DNA of 64,000 nt from Plasmodiophora brassicae (GCA_039704465.1 JASFAU010000010.1:1200363-1264362), one strand, 5' to 3'. Numbered from the stretch's first letter, positions 50,558 through 63,566 are shown. Numbers and translations: made by a program. The notes: a model not told the origin generated them from the sequence alone.

Positions 50558-52931
50558 TACAGGCAGTTGACCTGTGCGGCTGTGCTTAATGAAGAATACG
50601 TAACGTGTTATGTGTCGGAAACATTGCTTCCGTGCACTAGAGAAGCTCTGGTGGCCGCATGCTACATTGGCCGAATGGGACGCGACAGATGGCTTCTCGG
50701 TCTTCACACGGAGTTCGGCCACGGTGGCGTCGCTCTACCCTACGCTGGTCGCAGAATGGACGGCCATTACCCTGAGAATTTCGGCAATTTATTGCTTACC
50801 GGCTGTCGCTTTTTTGCGGATGGCGCTCTGCGACGGTCGTAGCGAGCACTGGTCGCCCCGCCTTCGTGCTCGTTGTGGACCGGCGGCTCGGTCGAGCTGC
50901 TGTGCATGTACCTGCATCATGCTGAGCGACATCGATCATTCCTGCTCAGTGAAGGCTTCCTCGGTCATGAAACCTGCTCCTGGGACTGCGATATGTCAGG
51001 AAATTATGGCCTGGGGGATCACCGTCGTCAGGTACGACGCCGTGTCCAAGTGTGCTCAACGTTCACGTTGACGGTCATCTTGGCTTAGAATGTGTCGCGT
51101 TTGCGCCGATTCGTTCGCCTTCTCAGGTAGCGCTGGGACCTCCCTGATCGCTCTCGTTGTCGCCGCGCGCGCCAAACGAAGGGTCGTCGTCGCGATGCTC
51201 CAGGTCCTGGGTACCGTGCTTTGTGGTGCTGGTCGCGCGGTTCGTGTCGCACTGGTCATGCATGTCGTCGACCTCTGGTTCATACCCGGGTGCGTCAACG
51301 TCCAAATTGCGGGACTTCTGACATCGTCATCGATGTTAACGCGAGTCGCCAGGGTCGTCGGGTTGGCATGGCTTCAGTGAACTGAGACTGTAACGAAATC
51401 TGCCAAGCTTGTCGACAATCGGTCGCATGATTCAGGTGTGGATCTGCCTAAGCGTCGAATTGTTGCGACTGACGATACATTGGCTGTAGTCCCACAGCGC
51501 CCCCACGAATGTCATCAAGCCAACTCACGAGGTGCCTTTTCACTGGTGCCCAGTTAAAGCGTTCGTACTGGCTCAGAGCGAACATCGGCGACTGGATTGT
51601 CGTCCGTGTCCTCTGCTGCGCCGTGTCGTCATTGATCCACCGTCCGTCCAGCAATTGCGACATCCACCCGGTGGATATCTTCACGTTTGAATGGTCAATA
51701 TCTCGGATAGCTAAGGTGGGCGGAATGTTTATAAATCAGCGAAGTGATTGGGTCAGATATCGACGCCTTGCGAATAAGACCCGATCATCAATGGAGTAGA
51801 TGTGGCGCCATCGAAATCAAGGACGTGGTGCTGGACGCTGTCTGCCGGGCGACCTTCGAAATCGACGATCGTCTTTTCGACGCGTCCAGCAGCGCATCGA
51901 GAAGGCGTTATCGAAGATGACATCGAATACGAGAAGACATCGAATACGAGAACCCGCCCCTTAGATTGTGTTCTTGGTCATCATGCTGTTGGCATCTGGG
52001 AAGCGTATGTCGATCACGGTAGGGTGGAAGTCGTGGACAAACAGGCAATATATCGACTCGTCGGTTGTCATCTGTCGTCGACACTCACGCGCCTGCCATC
52101 GCGTTACCGTTTGCCGTTCCTTCGTATCGTCAGTTCATATTCCCGATCCAAGCGCAAACGGTGCACGCCCTGAACCGGCAGTCTCCTGTCCGTCATTGTC
52201 GATTGCCGATTCGCGTTCGCTATGACGTTCGGACAGGAGCCGCTTTCGTACGGCGCCGTTCTTCAGGTAAGCGACCGGGGACCGCTTAGGCATGCTCAGT
52301 CTGCTCTTCTCGACCTTAAAAGGCTGTGTAATCTTTGTCTCTGCCGCCTTGTACTAGGCCTCAGCATCATCAACACCTTTCATGCCGCTTCGGGGCCGTC
52401 CTTGCAAGCGTTTGGCATCAGCTGCGCCAACTACGTGTCGAGGGCGTACAAGATGGTGCCGATGTCATAGAGGTGGCACGTCGACCTTACCTAGTGGAGA
52501 CTAGGCCAGCGTTTGCCGAGCTTGACGACGAGTCCGATCGACCGATAATCCATTGGTCGAAAACACGCGGGTCATCCGGTTTGACACAGCGTGCGAGCAG
52601 AGTCTCGATTGCGAACGACGCCTGACCGTTCATCGTGAGGACGAAACGGCTAACTTTTAGCCTCCTGTGGTTCTCGAGGAGACTAAAAGTCCCAGAAGAA
52701 GAGAAGAGAAAGAAAGTCGTAGGAAATGTACGAATCGTCAGCATTTTGAACGCAGAGATGCCCTATGTTTGCTAGTCGCAGCCGTCTTTCCGTCCAGTGG
52801 CAAAGCTTGTTTTCGCGCCCCGCAGTCATTGTTGCGCAATTTTGGAGACTAAAGGTCGGGTTCGCTTTTAGTCGGAGGTCCCGCGCTGGCGCTCGACTCG
52901 CTATCTGGGAATCTGTTGGTCGGATGGCCAA
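50558..52931. other. Region between two transposons; no gene recognised
   Basis: 2.4 kb without a recognisable domain. The frame from about 50610 (FRALEKLWWPHATLAEWDA) looks protein-like but matches nothing I know. Near 52650-52690 and 52850-52890 there are short inverted pairs of CTTTTAG/CTAAAAG. The region may hold decayed older insertions. Confidence 0.35.
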
Positions 52932-55900
52932 CCGGCTGCCGCTCGACTGCCGCTCGAATGAACTTCACTGGCCGCCGCGCAGCGCGCCGGCCAAAATATT
53001 TGAATACAAAAGACCAAAATAGACCTACACCTTGCACGTGCAGTACCCCAGCCACCCTCAGCCTTCAATGCGCGCGACACCCAATGTCGATAATGCGCTG
53101 GGAGATCGGTACCAGTACTATTGGGAAATCTACCTACTAGATCCCGATCGAATTCAATCTTGTATTGCCAGTACAATGCATGGGAGTAACAGCTAGCTGT
53201 CAGCGCGCTTCTGCCTTTTCTTTTCAACGTCACGGGCCGCCTTGATCGCCTTACAACGTTTGCGTGCCAGAAACGTAGACTCATCCGTATTGTTACACAG
53301 ATGATGGCCTCGTAGTCCACTGCAGCCTAACTTGCCACAAAGAAGGTCGTCGTCATGATTAACCATTCGTGACTTAAGGGCGTGGCAACGCCGTTCCGAA
53401 TACGACGCGCTAGATCGTTTCGCCGAGCTAGCTGGTCGTCCTGCTGAAAGCACAGAAGGCGTGGCGCTGTCGAACGCAATTGCCGGTAGATGTACGACCT
53501 GAAGAAACGCGTTCAAGTCAGGGCGTTGCTTTCGTTAAATGGCGGGCTAAAATCATACGTTACTGTGCTGCAGGGACGCCTGCAGCTCACGTGGGCGTTC
53601 TGGAAGAACTTGTGGAGCCTGTGGAGGATTTCCTAGAGCATGTTGACCCTCTGAGGCTGTTCTGGTCCACATTGGCCCTCAGGAGACTCTTCTGGATCGT
53701 GACAATCATCGGAGCTGGCCGCCGTATTCTGCATTGCACGACACCTTCATAAATGTAGTGGCAACCTTGCGCAACCAGCACGCACCTGAACACGCTCTGC
53801 GTCTCTCTCCCCCTGCGATTCATTATCAGGCTGATTGTCCCCGTGAGCCGGCTCCACTCTCTGCGAGGTTCCATATACGTGATTCTGAACCCTGCAGTCT
53901 TGATCTTCTTCGCTGCCAGTCTCACATTCACGGTACTGATCAAGCGGCGGAAAATAATTCAGTTAACAGTACGCAATGTGTCCAGCTCTACGACTGTACC
54001 TGCGGATGTCGCCAATTCGGCCCGCGCAGAACATCAAACAGGGAGGAAGTCTCTGAAGATGCTTCCCGTCGGGACTCGCGGTCGATAACTGCGGCTTGGA
54101 ACTGCTCATCATACCTGGTTACCGTGTTAGATAGCGTATCCCAAGAAGTCAGACAATCAACAACCTCCGTAGATGAATAGCAAATTTGAGAAAAACGTTA
54201 GGGTGCGCGTCTTGGTCCGATCCTTCATCATGCCAGGAATTGGTTTGCTCACTACACCGACGGTTGAGGTTAACCTGGTGCCAAAGGGACAACGCCCGCT
54301 GGTTCCATAGAGACGCCAACGCCTGGAAATCCTTTCCAGTCGAACGGTTTCGATCTGCGTAGTCGGCCAGTACCTTCCGGTACAAATCGGCCTCTTCGGG
54401 AGTGTGCACAGGAAGGTAGGGAACTGTGGAGCCCTGGCACTTGGCTATACCGCTTGTCGTCGGAAAGAAGCGGGTTTGGGTCGCCCCTATAAGACGTCAA
54501 GTATTAAAAAGTACGCGTGTGCACTTGCACGTACTATCGTGGGATTTACGCATGTGCAGGGTCGCATTCCCCTCCAAAGTGCAACATCTGGCAATACGGA
54601 CGCAACTCGTCCCATTGCCAATCGAGAGCGGATGAAAACTGAGGGAGCTGTGGCTCTCCCCATACGTTGGTCGCATACATGTTAATGAAGTCGACCTGGA
54701 AACAGACTTAGAACGCAGCAATCGCTAATAGCAGTTACATACAAGCCAGGGTCGGAAATGCCCCAGAACCGGAGAGCCGTCTCCGAAAGATTCTCCTGCG
54801 CGAATGTTTGTGCGCAGTATGTGCCACAGCATCAAGCAATGCGTCAATGCGACGCCTGCGTTCATCGTCCCGAACTTCCTTTTCAGGACGTTGTGGTTGG
54901 CCTCGCAGGAGTTAGTGCCACGGTGGCACCGATACAACGTGAGTCCGTGGCCATCCTCACCGACGGCCGTGTAAAACGGGTATTCGTCCCCGTCCGGATC
55001 ACTGCAGCAGCCCTTCCGGACATGCTCCAGAACTTTCCGAAATTCGGCGTGTGCACGATCGTCGAAAAGGGGAACGCCTGCAACTCAATGAATGATCCCG
55101 CATTGATTACATATAACGAAGAAAATTACCGTCGTGGTCTGTCAGACCAGAACACGTCTTGTAGACAAGGTTCAGACGCTCTTCCAGCTGGCCTGGAGGA
55201 GGAATTCTTCGACGAACGCGGTCAAGGAAATAGCCACGGCGATGGACCCTCCAGGAGAGCGGATTCTCGCCGCGGCTAATAAGACTATTAATCACCTACA
55301 GGAAATATAGTTAGAATGGAGAAAGAAACATGCGGCCTGCAACTGACACGCTGTTCATCGTCCTCGTTCCACACGAAGAACGCATCGCTTAGTGCGATTA
55401 CCCATACGGGGTAAAACGGATGGGTCTTCCTGATCTTCACCCTTTTCATGATGTGAAATATATCCTGCAGGACACGTTTCACTCGTTCGCCACCTGATTC
55501 TAACGCATATCACAAAAGAGTGCAATGCACGGGCCCAGCGACGCCTACCTTCGGCTGACCCGACCGAGACGGAGCTCACATCAAGGGAACTTCCATCATT
55601 GTTGTGTGGGTCTAAACAAATAATTATAACGACCATGTCCATCTTCTTAATACGAAAACGTACTTTGTGGTTGGATTGTAGGGCGCAGCGACGTTATGTC
55701 AACTAAGAGGGAGAATGGACAATATCCAAAGGAACTCAGAGTCCTCTTCGAATTCCTAGGATATTTGGCTTCGGCAGCAGAAGCCAGAACCTATGATGGT
55801 CAATATCCGGGCTATTACTTACATCGTGAAGTAGTTACCTCTACAACGTCGACAACAATGCGGCCTTTCGTCACCTTCGTCTGCTCCCAAATGGCGGGCT

Positions 55901-58484
55901 GCGACTGCGAAATACGTCCTCGAGCAACGACGACATGAGTGCCTTGTGCAAGCAGCTCGACTGCCATGCCAGGAACAGGAATACCTGCGCCGTTGCAAGC
56001 GCGAGATGACCCCGGAATGGCGAGACGAACTGTCGGATCTGGGGTTGCCTCCAAGCGCAAGTAGACCTGCAAGCTAGCGTGCGCGTCCAGAGCGGCGTAC
56101 ATTACCTGAAAACATTTAGAACAAGTTTGTCACATTTCACAATAGCGCACCTGCTCGGACGAAAGCTCGTTCGCTTCCCAGTTCGATTGACGGATTAGCT
56201 CAGGCTTTGGGAGCTCTTGCTGCAAAATCGTCTGGACGAGCTTGGCCAAGCTCGACGAACTCGGAGCAGCGCCGCGACGGTAGGCGAACTGCCCCAGCTC
56301 TATCCAGGATTCTGTCCCGTCGACACGGAGACCGTAATCGTTGCATATGTGTCGCTTGTCGATTGTAATCGACTTGCCGACTTTCACGATGCTCGTCGAC
56401 TCCAGGAAGTCCTTCAGACCTCGGGGCATCTCACCCATCTTTGAAAATCTGAAAATATACACAGCATCATCGCCTTCAAGGGCCACTTGAACGGTAGCCA
56501 CTTTCCGCCGTTGTCCCCTGACAGTAACCCACTCGCTGTCAACTCCAGCTGCCAGTGGTCGGCCAGCTTCGTGCGCTCTTTGAAGCATTCCAAAGGCAAT
56601 CGAATCGGCGTTGCCGATCGATTCAATCACGCACGTTCTTTGCCCACCGGACAACGTGAACGGCTCAAGCCTGCGCCGACCCACATGCTGTTCGTATTTG
56701 AAAAGTCGCGTCAAGAACGCCTCGTCATCACAGCACTATAGCGACGTTAGCTGATTTGACCGGGGATGCAGTGAAGGGGCCTCACTTTATCCGTTCCTAT
56801 TGACGACGGCAACTTCTGATTGAGCAGGCTCCGAGATTGCACCCATTGCGCCAGAGGTCGCTCGATCTACAAGGGCAATCGTTAAAAGGTAGTACGTCAT
56901 AGCACACGCTTAGTAGTCCACCTGATCATGCCCTGTACCAGCACATAGGTAAAAGGCGACGATCTGACTTCGCTCATTGGTAACCTATCAAAGCATACGA
57001 CATTAGTGGAAGTTTGTACGTCAACGCCTTACCGGCTGTACCTGGACTGCTGTATCGAATATGCGCTGGCCGTTCACGTTGCAGATAAGCTTCGGCATCT
57101 TATGGGATGCGTCCAGCTTGGCCGACTCGGCCGACAACGTCAACATATGAAGATTCATATACTTCTCATATCGCAGCGTCTCACGCTTGTAGATCGACAG
57201 CAACGAGGAAGCAGCTGGCACAGAGACATCGACCTGCGACCGATCGAACTTTGGCGGGTCCGGCAGGCCCACAGACTTCTTCAGGCGGAAGTCGCACACG
57301 GCATTGTACACCGCATGCAAGAGGTCACGCTGCTCGGCGTGTCCTTCCGACATCATCCGATGTAACGACTCAGCCGTTCCTCCATCATTGAAAATAATAG
57401 GCATCATCCATGCGACATCGGAATCTAGACCGGACGACTCGGACAAGACGAACGGCAGCAGGATTGGGTTGCTAAACGCCTGATGCATATTGCCCAGCAC
57501 GTCCGGATGTGTGGCGTAGAATCGATGGCGGCAGAAAGCGCACTGAAGCACGCTCGTAAAAAGATACCAGTCGTTTCGGAGCCCTGCCACACAGCGCGCT
57601 TCGGGACTGAACATAATATGTATGAGATGATGTGACGAGACACCGCAATATCACTTACTTCGAAGCGTAACCATGCTTATGGTGTTTTCCAAACTGATGG
57701 CACTTCGGGCATTTCAGGTCCAGTTCTGGGAACCATAACTTCGGAAGCCAGCACCGAAGAGCCGGTTTCCAGAAGTGCTCTGGATTAAGCCCAGAAGTGA
57801 AACAGGCTATAACCGGATTAACAGGTTCGATCGTTGTGTGGCCTTCCACGACCACAGCAGTACGTATCAGAAATAGTTTCACGCCATCGACGATAGCGGT
57901 AGAATACCTCGTTTGAGGTGATCGTACAGCGCGCCTTTCTCCTGACGAAGCTGCTCTTTCAGCTCTTTTATCAGAGTGTGCAGGTACTCTTTGACGAACG
58001 TCTGCGATGAAAGTTAATCAGCGCATCATTAGGTACGGTAGACGTGTGAAATACATACATGTCGTGCATCCGATGGTGACGGCGATGACGCAGGTGACGG
58101 CGATGGTTGTGGAGGCAACGATGACGGCGACGACGACGATGACTCCTCATTGCCGGCACTGACATTTCGCGCGGTAAACGGATTTGGATTCTGAAAGACA
58201 TAATGAGAAGATGCCTAGCTAGGCGGAGTCAAATTCGCATCGCACACCTCAGCTGCCGATGCGCTTTTAGAAGGCCTCCGGAAGCACGACCGCTTGCGCT
58301 TGATCTTATCCGGCCCTCGCCGGCCATTGCCGCCTGAGCTCTTGGCACCTGTTCCTCGAGGCATCCGCCAACAAAAATGATCTGAAGTCACAGAAAAATG
58401 AGATTTGCTGCCGGGGTCCAAAAAGGAATTAATCTTGTCGATTGATCATTCGAGCGGAGTCGAGCGGCAATCGAGCGCCACCGG
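52932..58484 (-). mobile_element. Putative large DNA transposon carrying the exonuclease-transposase gene
   Basis: Inward-facing, similar sequences flank the gene: CCGGCTGCCGCTCGACTGCC at the left (52932-52960, continuing GCTCGAATG) and, reading inward from the right (58484-58447), CCGGTGGCGCTCGATTGCCG continuing CTCGACTCCGCTCGAATG. Each is built of iterated (T/C)GCCGCTCGA units. They look like terminal or subterminal inverted repeats. The exact element ends and target duplication could not be fixed. Confidence 0.5.
53193..58364 (-). CDS. Transposase-like protein with internal DEDDy 3'-5' exonuclease
   Basis: Minus-strand gene of about 14 exons. N-terminus basic, then Ser/Pro-rich, then a helix (KEYLHTLIKELKEQLRQEKG). 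A metal-binding segment follows (GLNPEHFWKPALRCWLPKLW; CPKCHQFG; CAFCRHRFYATHPDVLGNMH), of the type called DUF6729. Next LSAESAKLDASHKMPKLICN and VTNERSQIVAFYLCAG look like the first strands of an RNase H-fold transposase core. A Werner-type exonuclease is inserted at 56600-55990: AAGVDSEWVTV (Exo I), KVGKSITIDKRHICNDYG (Exo II), YAALDAHASLQVYL (Exo III). Then VLQDIFHIMKRV...HPFYPVW, RVRRRIPPPGQLEERL, GLTLYRCHRGTNSCEANHNV, HTPEEADLYRKVLADYADRN and a C-terminal Cys/His knuckle (LCGKLGCSGLRGHHLC). The joins I checked restore continuity (for example HLRR-YDEQFQAA). It resembles large ORFs in fungal genomes. Three exon joins are uncertain. Confidence 0.7.
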
Positions 58485-60504
58485 GGGTTGAGTCACACCC
58501 AACGGCAGCCGTCGAGCAGCGCCTGACTCACGGCGACGATCGCAGTTGGCACGCGCCTCTGATCCCTTAGCTTGTCGCAGACGAACCGGTAGCATGCATA
58601 ACCGCTCGCTTAGTTCACATTCTGTGGCGGGCCATGGCAAAGGGCGCTGGAGATGCTATACTATTATTACTGAGAGAGTTCCACCCAAACTGCGAATAAA
58701 CACGGATTGTAGCTGGTGCATCATCCGCGAACAATTGCCGGAACGTTCGAACTTTCTGGCCTGGCCACGGTGGCCCTTGCCACTGGTGTTGATGTTAACA
58801 ACGAGCTCGACCGTCGGTTCAAGCAACGACGCCTCGGATGATGCTCAGTATGCCAGTGTCGAACGGGGTCGTAAACCGCATGACTATAATGATGCTGCCC
58901 ATCGGCACCGTCGATGTTACGAGACGCATGTAGTATTTCAGCGTGTGTGTATGTGATCAGCACGTATTGACATCTGCCTTTAGCGACTTCTAAATGTACT
59001 GATGTGAATACAGCAGAAACATCATTGAGCCGACAAGCGGAAGTTGAGAACAGGACGGGGCGAACGGTCACTGCCAGCGGCGCGATGGATGTTGTTCGAT
59101 CTATTGTGACAACGTTAATATGATGTGACTCTCCAAGCGACGCCGACGACATCGACCAGCGTCAGAGCCCTGGCGCCAGACGGACGTGCACTTTCCGATC
59201 AGCGAATGCAGCCAGGTCCGGTGCCTGGCTAGCGCAGGACGGATCGATAGATGAAGACGCAGGTCCAGGTGCGGCACGCAACAGGCCAGTTTGACCGGTC
59301 GATGGCTCTGGTCGGCGTGCCAACAACGCCAGCAGAGTGGCGGACACGTGGACGAGATCGACCAGTATCCGATACACGAACACTCTCCAGGCTACCGGTT
59401 CACCTGCGGGAATGCATTAATCATGAGGGTCGTATCAAGCGAAATGACGGCGAGCAAATCGTACCCATGATCGTATCTCTGCTGTGCGGTCATACTCACC
59501 GCGGGGGACTCCAAACAGGACAACGTCTTAGACAGGACCCTCGTCTTGCAACGGACGCTGACGCGAATGCCGACCCGCATGACTTGCATGATCTTGTCGC
59601 AGGCAGGTCGTCATGCAAACCTGTACGCACGACCGGTTAGAGTAAACGACGCGTGATAGGTTGCAATGTACCAGGCTGGGCAGCAGGGTGTCGTCACTCA
59701 CGAATCGCGTGTGGCATTGCGCGTGCGTCAAATCGCGTCAGCTCGACATACAGGACCGGCTGCAGGCGTGTCGGCGGATCACAGCAATAGGAGTGCGAAC
59801 GCGATGCAGAACTGCTTGGACAGTCGGACATGACAGCGTCAACATCGTGGCCCATGCACTCTGGATTGTCGTCAAAGCGGCATGTGAGGCGACCAGGTGT
59901 ACCGGGCCGTACCCGGGTCTGCGGGTAGTAGGTCTCTGTGTCCGCTGGTGTACCCGCTTCTAGCGTCCGTTCAGCCCTGCGGGTCTGTCGCGCGTGAATG
60001 CCTTCATCGTCGTACGCGGAGTCGGTTGGCGACGTCATCGTCGCACAGAAAGGGGGTCGTACGCGCACTGCGCACGACGTCCCGTCATCGGTGAGCACGA
60101 CGGACGCGGGGCTGGGCGATCGTTTGTTGGCGCTTGGCGCTGGTCGTGATAGCGATCGCGCGCGGACGATGCTCATCGGCATGAGGTTCGCAAAAGGCGG
60201 CCGATTCTCGGGCCGTCGTCCTGCGATGGGGGGGGGGGGGGGGTGGCGGGTGGCGGGTGGCTCTGATCTGCTGACTGTCAGCCATGACGCCGGTTACTGC
60301 ATCGTTGTTGATGGACGCGGTCGGCTCATGACGCTGCTCTCCCGTGAGATGCTCCAATCAACTTGTTGTTTTCCAACGGTCCTGACATCCATAACGTTGC
60401 GGGTAGGAACGAGGGTGCAACTCCTAATTCTGCGCTCGCGCCTCGCTGGTGTTCCGCTGGCAATGGTGCTGCTGCTGCTGCTTCTGGTGATGGCGCTGCT
60501 CGAG
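58485..60504. other. Gap before the HYDIN-like fragment; no gene recognised
   Basis: 2.0 kb with only short frames. None shows the ASH-domain pattern expected for the missing HYDIN N-terminal part. A 14-bp poly-G run is at about 60229-60242. Confidence 0.4.
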
Positions 60505-63500
60505 GTGCACCGACGTCTGATCCCTTGCGACGTGAACCTGTCGCTGACGGGCAACCCGGACAACGCGTTCGACCTGCAGCCGACGCACCTGCACCTCCCG
60601 TCGCACGAGCACCGCTACGTGATGGTCACGTTCGCGCCGAGCGCTATCCGCACCTATCAGGCCACGTTCAGTGCCACCGTCTATCGCAACCCGTCCTGCG
60701 TTCTGCAATTCGAGATGCAGGGCGAGGGTACCCTGCCGCGGGTGCCCACCATCGCGCCCGTTCCTACTGGGGCCGTCAAGGTGCGCAACGCACCTGAGCG
60801 CAACGCCTTGCACGAGTACTGAACGGTCGCCTGGCCAGGTCGACTTTGGGCGCATTCGTCGCGGGACGCTGACGCGCCCGGTGAGGTTGTGTAACGACGG
60901 GATCGTACCGGCCACGGTCCGTTTCGACCTGGACGAGGGCGCCGGCGAGTTCTCGTTCTCGGGCCTCGGATCGCTGGTCACGATTGCGCCGAGCGCCCAG
61001 CACGACTTCCAGGCCGGGTTCACTGTTGCACCCGAGCGCGTCGGCCTACGAAACGGTCGCCTGCGGATGGGCGTCCTGCGCAACGTGTTCGAGGTGACGC
61101 ACCTGGCCCTGTCGGCGCAGGTCTACGAGGAGGACGTCACCCCCGACCACGACGTCATCGACTTTGGCGACGTCGACATGGCATCACCGTGCAGCGCCCG
61201 GTGCAATTGCAGAACGAGCCGGGACGCACGTACCAATTCGAATGGGCCGCCCAGGACATGGTCACGGTGGAGCCGAACGCGGGCCACATTCAGCCGCACT
61301 CGTCGCTGACCGTTCTCGTCGGCCTGAATGCGCCGGCGCCGGCGACGACGGCCACGATTCGCCCTCGGGACGGGCCGAGTTCACCGGCGACGGCCACGAT
61401 TCGCCCTCGGGACGGGCCGAGTTCACCGGCGACGGCCACGATTCGCCCTCGGGACGGGCCGAGTTCACGGTCGCGTTCCGCCCGACGCAGCGCCTGCTGC
61501 CGTTCACCGTCGACGTCGCCGTCGAGCTGGACGCGTCGGGCGTGCGACAACACCTGCTGCGCCTGACTGGCGCCTGCCATGGCGTCGGCCTGCTGCTCGA
61601 GCAGACCCTGGTCCCGTTCGGCGCCGTCATCGCCGGGTCCACGCTCACGAAGCGCGTCAAGCTCGACAACATCGGCGACGTGCCCAGCAGGTTCCAATGG
61701 GACGTGGCGCGGCTCCCTCAGGCGTACGTTGTCGCGGGCGATCGTGTGCCGCCGGCCTGGTGGCTGACGATACGTTGTTGTTGTTCAGGTGGGCACTGGA
61801 GCCCGCGACCGGCGTGATCGCCCCGCACGACCATGCGCTGATCGATGTCACGTTCGCGCCGGACGTACCGGGCCTGGACCTGCGACAGACGCTGCGGTGC
61901 GTCCCGGACGACAACGATGCGGGTGCGGTGCAGGTGCAGGTCACCGGGTCGTCGGTCGAGGCGCCCGCAGACGCCTCCGTCGACCTGGGGTTCGACGCCC
62001 CCGTACGTGGGTCGCAGACCGTGCAGGTGCCGATCACGAACACGTCGACGTCGGCGTGGCAGCTGCACCCGGTGATCAGCGACGGGGCGTGGTCCGCCCC
62101 CGACCTGGAGGTGCCCGCCGGTGCCACCTGCAACCTGGCCGTCGTGTACGCGCGCCGCTGACCACGGCCACCGACCTGCACCGAGGGACGCTCTTCATGG
62201 CGCTGCCCACCGGGTCGGCCCTGTCCTACCGGCTGCAGGGTCGGACGCAGGCGCCGGCGCTGGAATCGGACGGTGCGTGCCAGGTGCGGGCCAAGTGCGC
62301 GTCGACCCACACGTTGCCCGTCCGCAACTGGCTGCACGACCCGCAGCGGTTCCGCATCGACATCCAGCGCGAGTCGCCGCCCGATGATACCGTGTCGATC
62401 ACGGCCGGCGACTCGGTCGGCGTCCCCGGGGGCGTGTCGCGCGACGTGCGCCTCCAGATCTACGCGTACCGTCCCGGCACGACGGTCGCCCTTGTCAAGT
62501 TCGTCAACGATGACAACGGTGGGCGGCACACACGATGCGTGCGCGGTCCGTTGAACGATCATGTGACGCGCGTGGGCCCCACAGGCGAATACCTCGTGCA
62601 CCGTCTGACGATCGTCGTCACCGACGCCGGCATCATCGATCGCATCGCCCTGCAGTCGCCGGTGCGTCAGCGCGCGCTGACGACCGTGCCGCTGGACAAC
62701 AGGCTGGGTCGCGATTGCACGCTGACGTCGTTCTCGTGCGAGTCGCCCGATGTCGACGTTCGCGGTCTGCCCGTACAGCTGACGGCGCGACGGGAGACGC
62801 TCGTCTCGATCGCGTACCGGCCGTTGGTCGTGGCTGCCACAGCGCGTCCGCCTGACGCTATCGTCCGCCGAGCTGGGCGACTTCCCGTACGAGCTCGAGT
62901 TGCAGGCGTACGCTGCCGCCGTCGATGCGTCGCTGAGGTTCGACGCGTACCTCGGGGCGACCTGCACGCAGCGCTTCCGGTTCCTGTCGTGGTCGAAGAA
63001 GCCGACCACTTACGAGTGTTCGTTCGTCGGTGGTCAAGCGTTCCAGGTTGGTAACCGCCTAGGTTTCGATATGGGTGCCTGACTGTCGTGACCTGGAGGT
63101 GGTCGGGGACAAGAAGGTCACGTGCGCCGGCGCAGACGCGAACGGCGACACCGGTGTCGAGTGCCAGGTGACGGTCCTGTTCGACCCGTCCGGCCTGAAC
63201 GACGTCCGCGATGAGCTGAAGGTGACGTCGGCGGATGCCGGCGAGTACCGATGCGCTCTGCACGGGCACTGCTCGGTGCCACGACCGGAGGGCCCCATCA
63301 GCATCACAGCGGGCGCCTCGCAGGCCGTCCGGTTCAGGAACGTGTTTGGCCAGCGCAGCGAGTTCGTCTACACGGTGGACAATCCGGCGTTCACGATCGG
63401 GAAGAAGGGCGAAACGATCGATACGAAGAAGGAGGTCAGCATACAGGTCGGGTTCCAGGGGGCCCAGCCCACGAACGGCAAGCTGGTTGTTACATGCACG

Positions 63501-63566
63501 GGCGGCGCCGACCAGGCCACTGTACCGCCCTGGGTCTACTACCTCCACGGGGAACCCAAGAAATAA
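60505..63566 (+). pseudogene. HYDIN: HYDIN-like axonemal protein, C-terminal part only, apparent frameshifts
   Basis: HYDIN is a very large central-pair (C2b) protein of motile cilia built from ASH/MSP beta-sandwich domains. About 960 residues are present. Signatures: LSLTGNPDNAFDLQPTHLHL / PSHEHRYVMVTFAPSA / EMQGEGTLPRVP (60540-60750); VDFGRIRRGTLTRPVRLCND; GLRNGRLRMGVLRNVFEVTH; FGAVIAGSTLTKRVKLDNIG; SSAELGDFPYELELQAYAA; and the HYDIN C-terminus RFRNVFGQRSEFVYTVDNPAF ... GKLVVTC ... WVYYLHG. Introns at 60781-60838, about 61721-61787 and about 62518-62585. Frame changes without splice signals occur near 61175, 62153 and 62840. HYDIN is normally several thousand residues, so the 5' part is missing. 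It is either a truncated pseudogene or a real gene damaged by indel errors. Confidence 0.75.
61345..61470 (+). repeat. In-frame 42-bp minisatellite, three copies, inside the HYDIN-like fragment
   Basis: Three nearly identical 42-bp units (CACGATTCGCCCTCGGGACG plus GGCCGAGTTCACCGGCGACGGC) encode the repeated 14-residue block HDSPSGRAEFTGDG. Unit length is a multiple of three, so copy-number change keeps the frame. Confidence 0.9.

Noticed and set aside
50567..51088. Possible gene after the pogo element
   Set aside because: Two overlapping frames with some hydrophobic content, but no family and no splice partners; left as unannotated.
59694..60182. 162-codon minus-strand frame
   Set aside because: No domain, weak composition, not supported by neighbours.
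60229..60242. Poly-G run as a regulatory G-quadruplex
   Set aside because: A single 14-bp homopolymer next to a short GGGT/GGCGGGT run in non-coding sequence; no other evidence.
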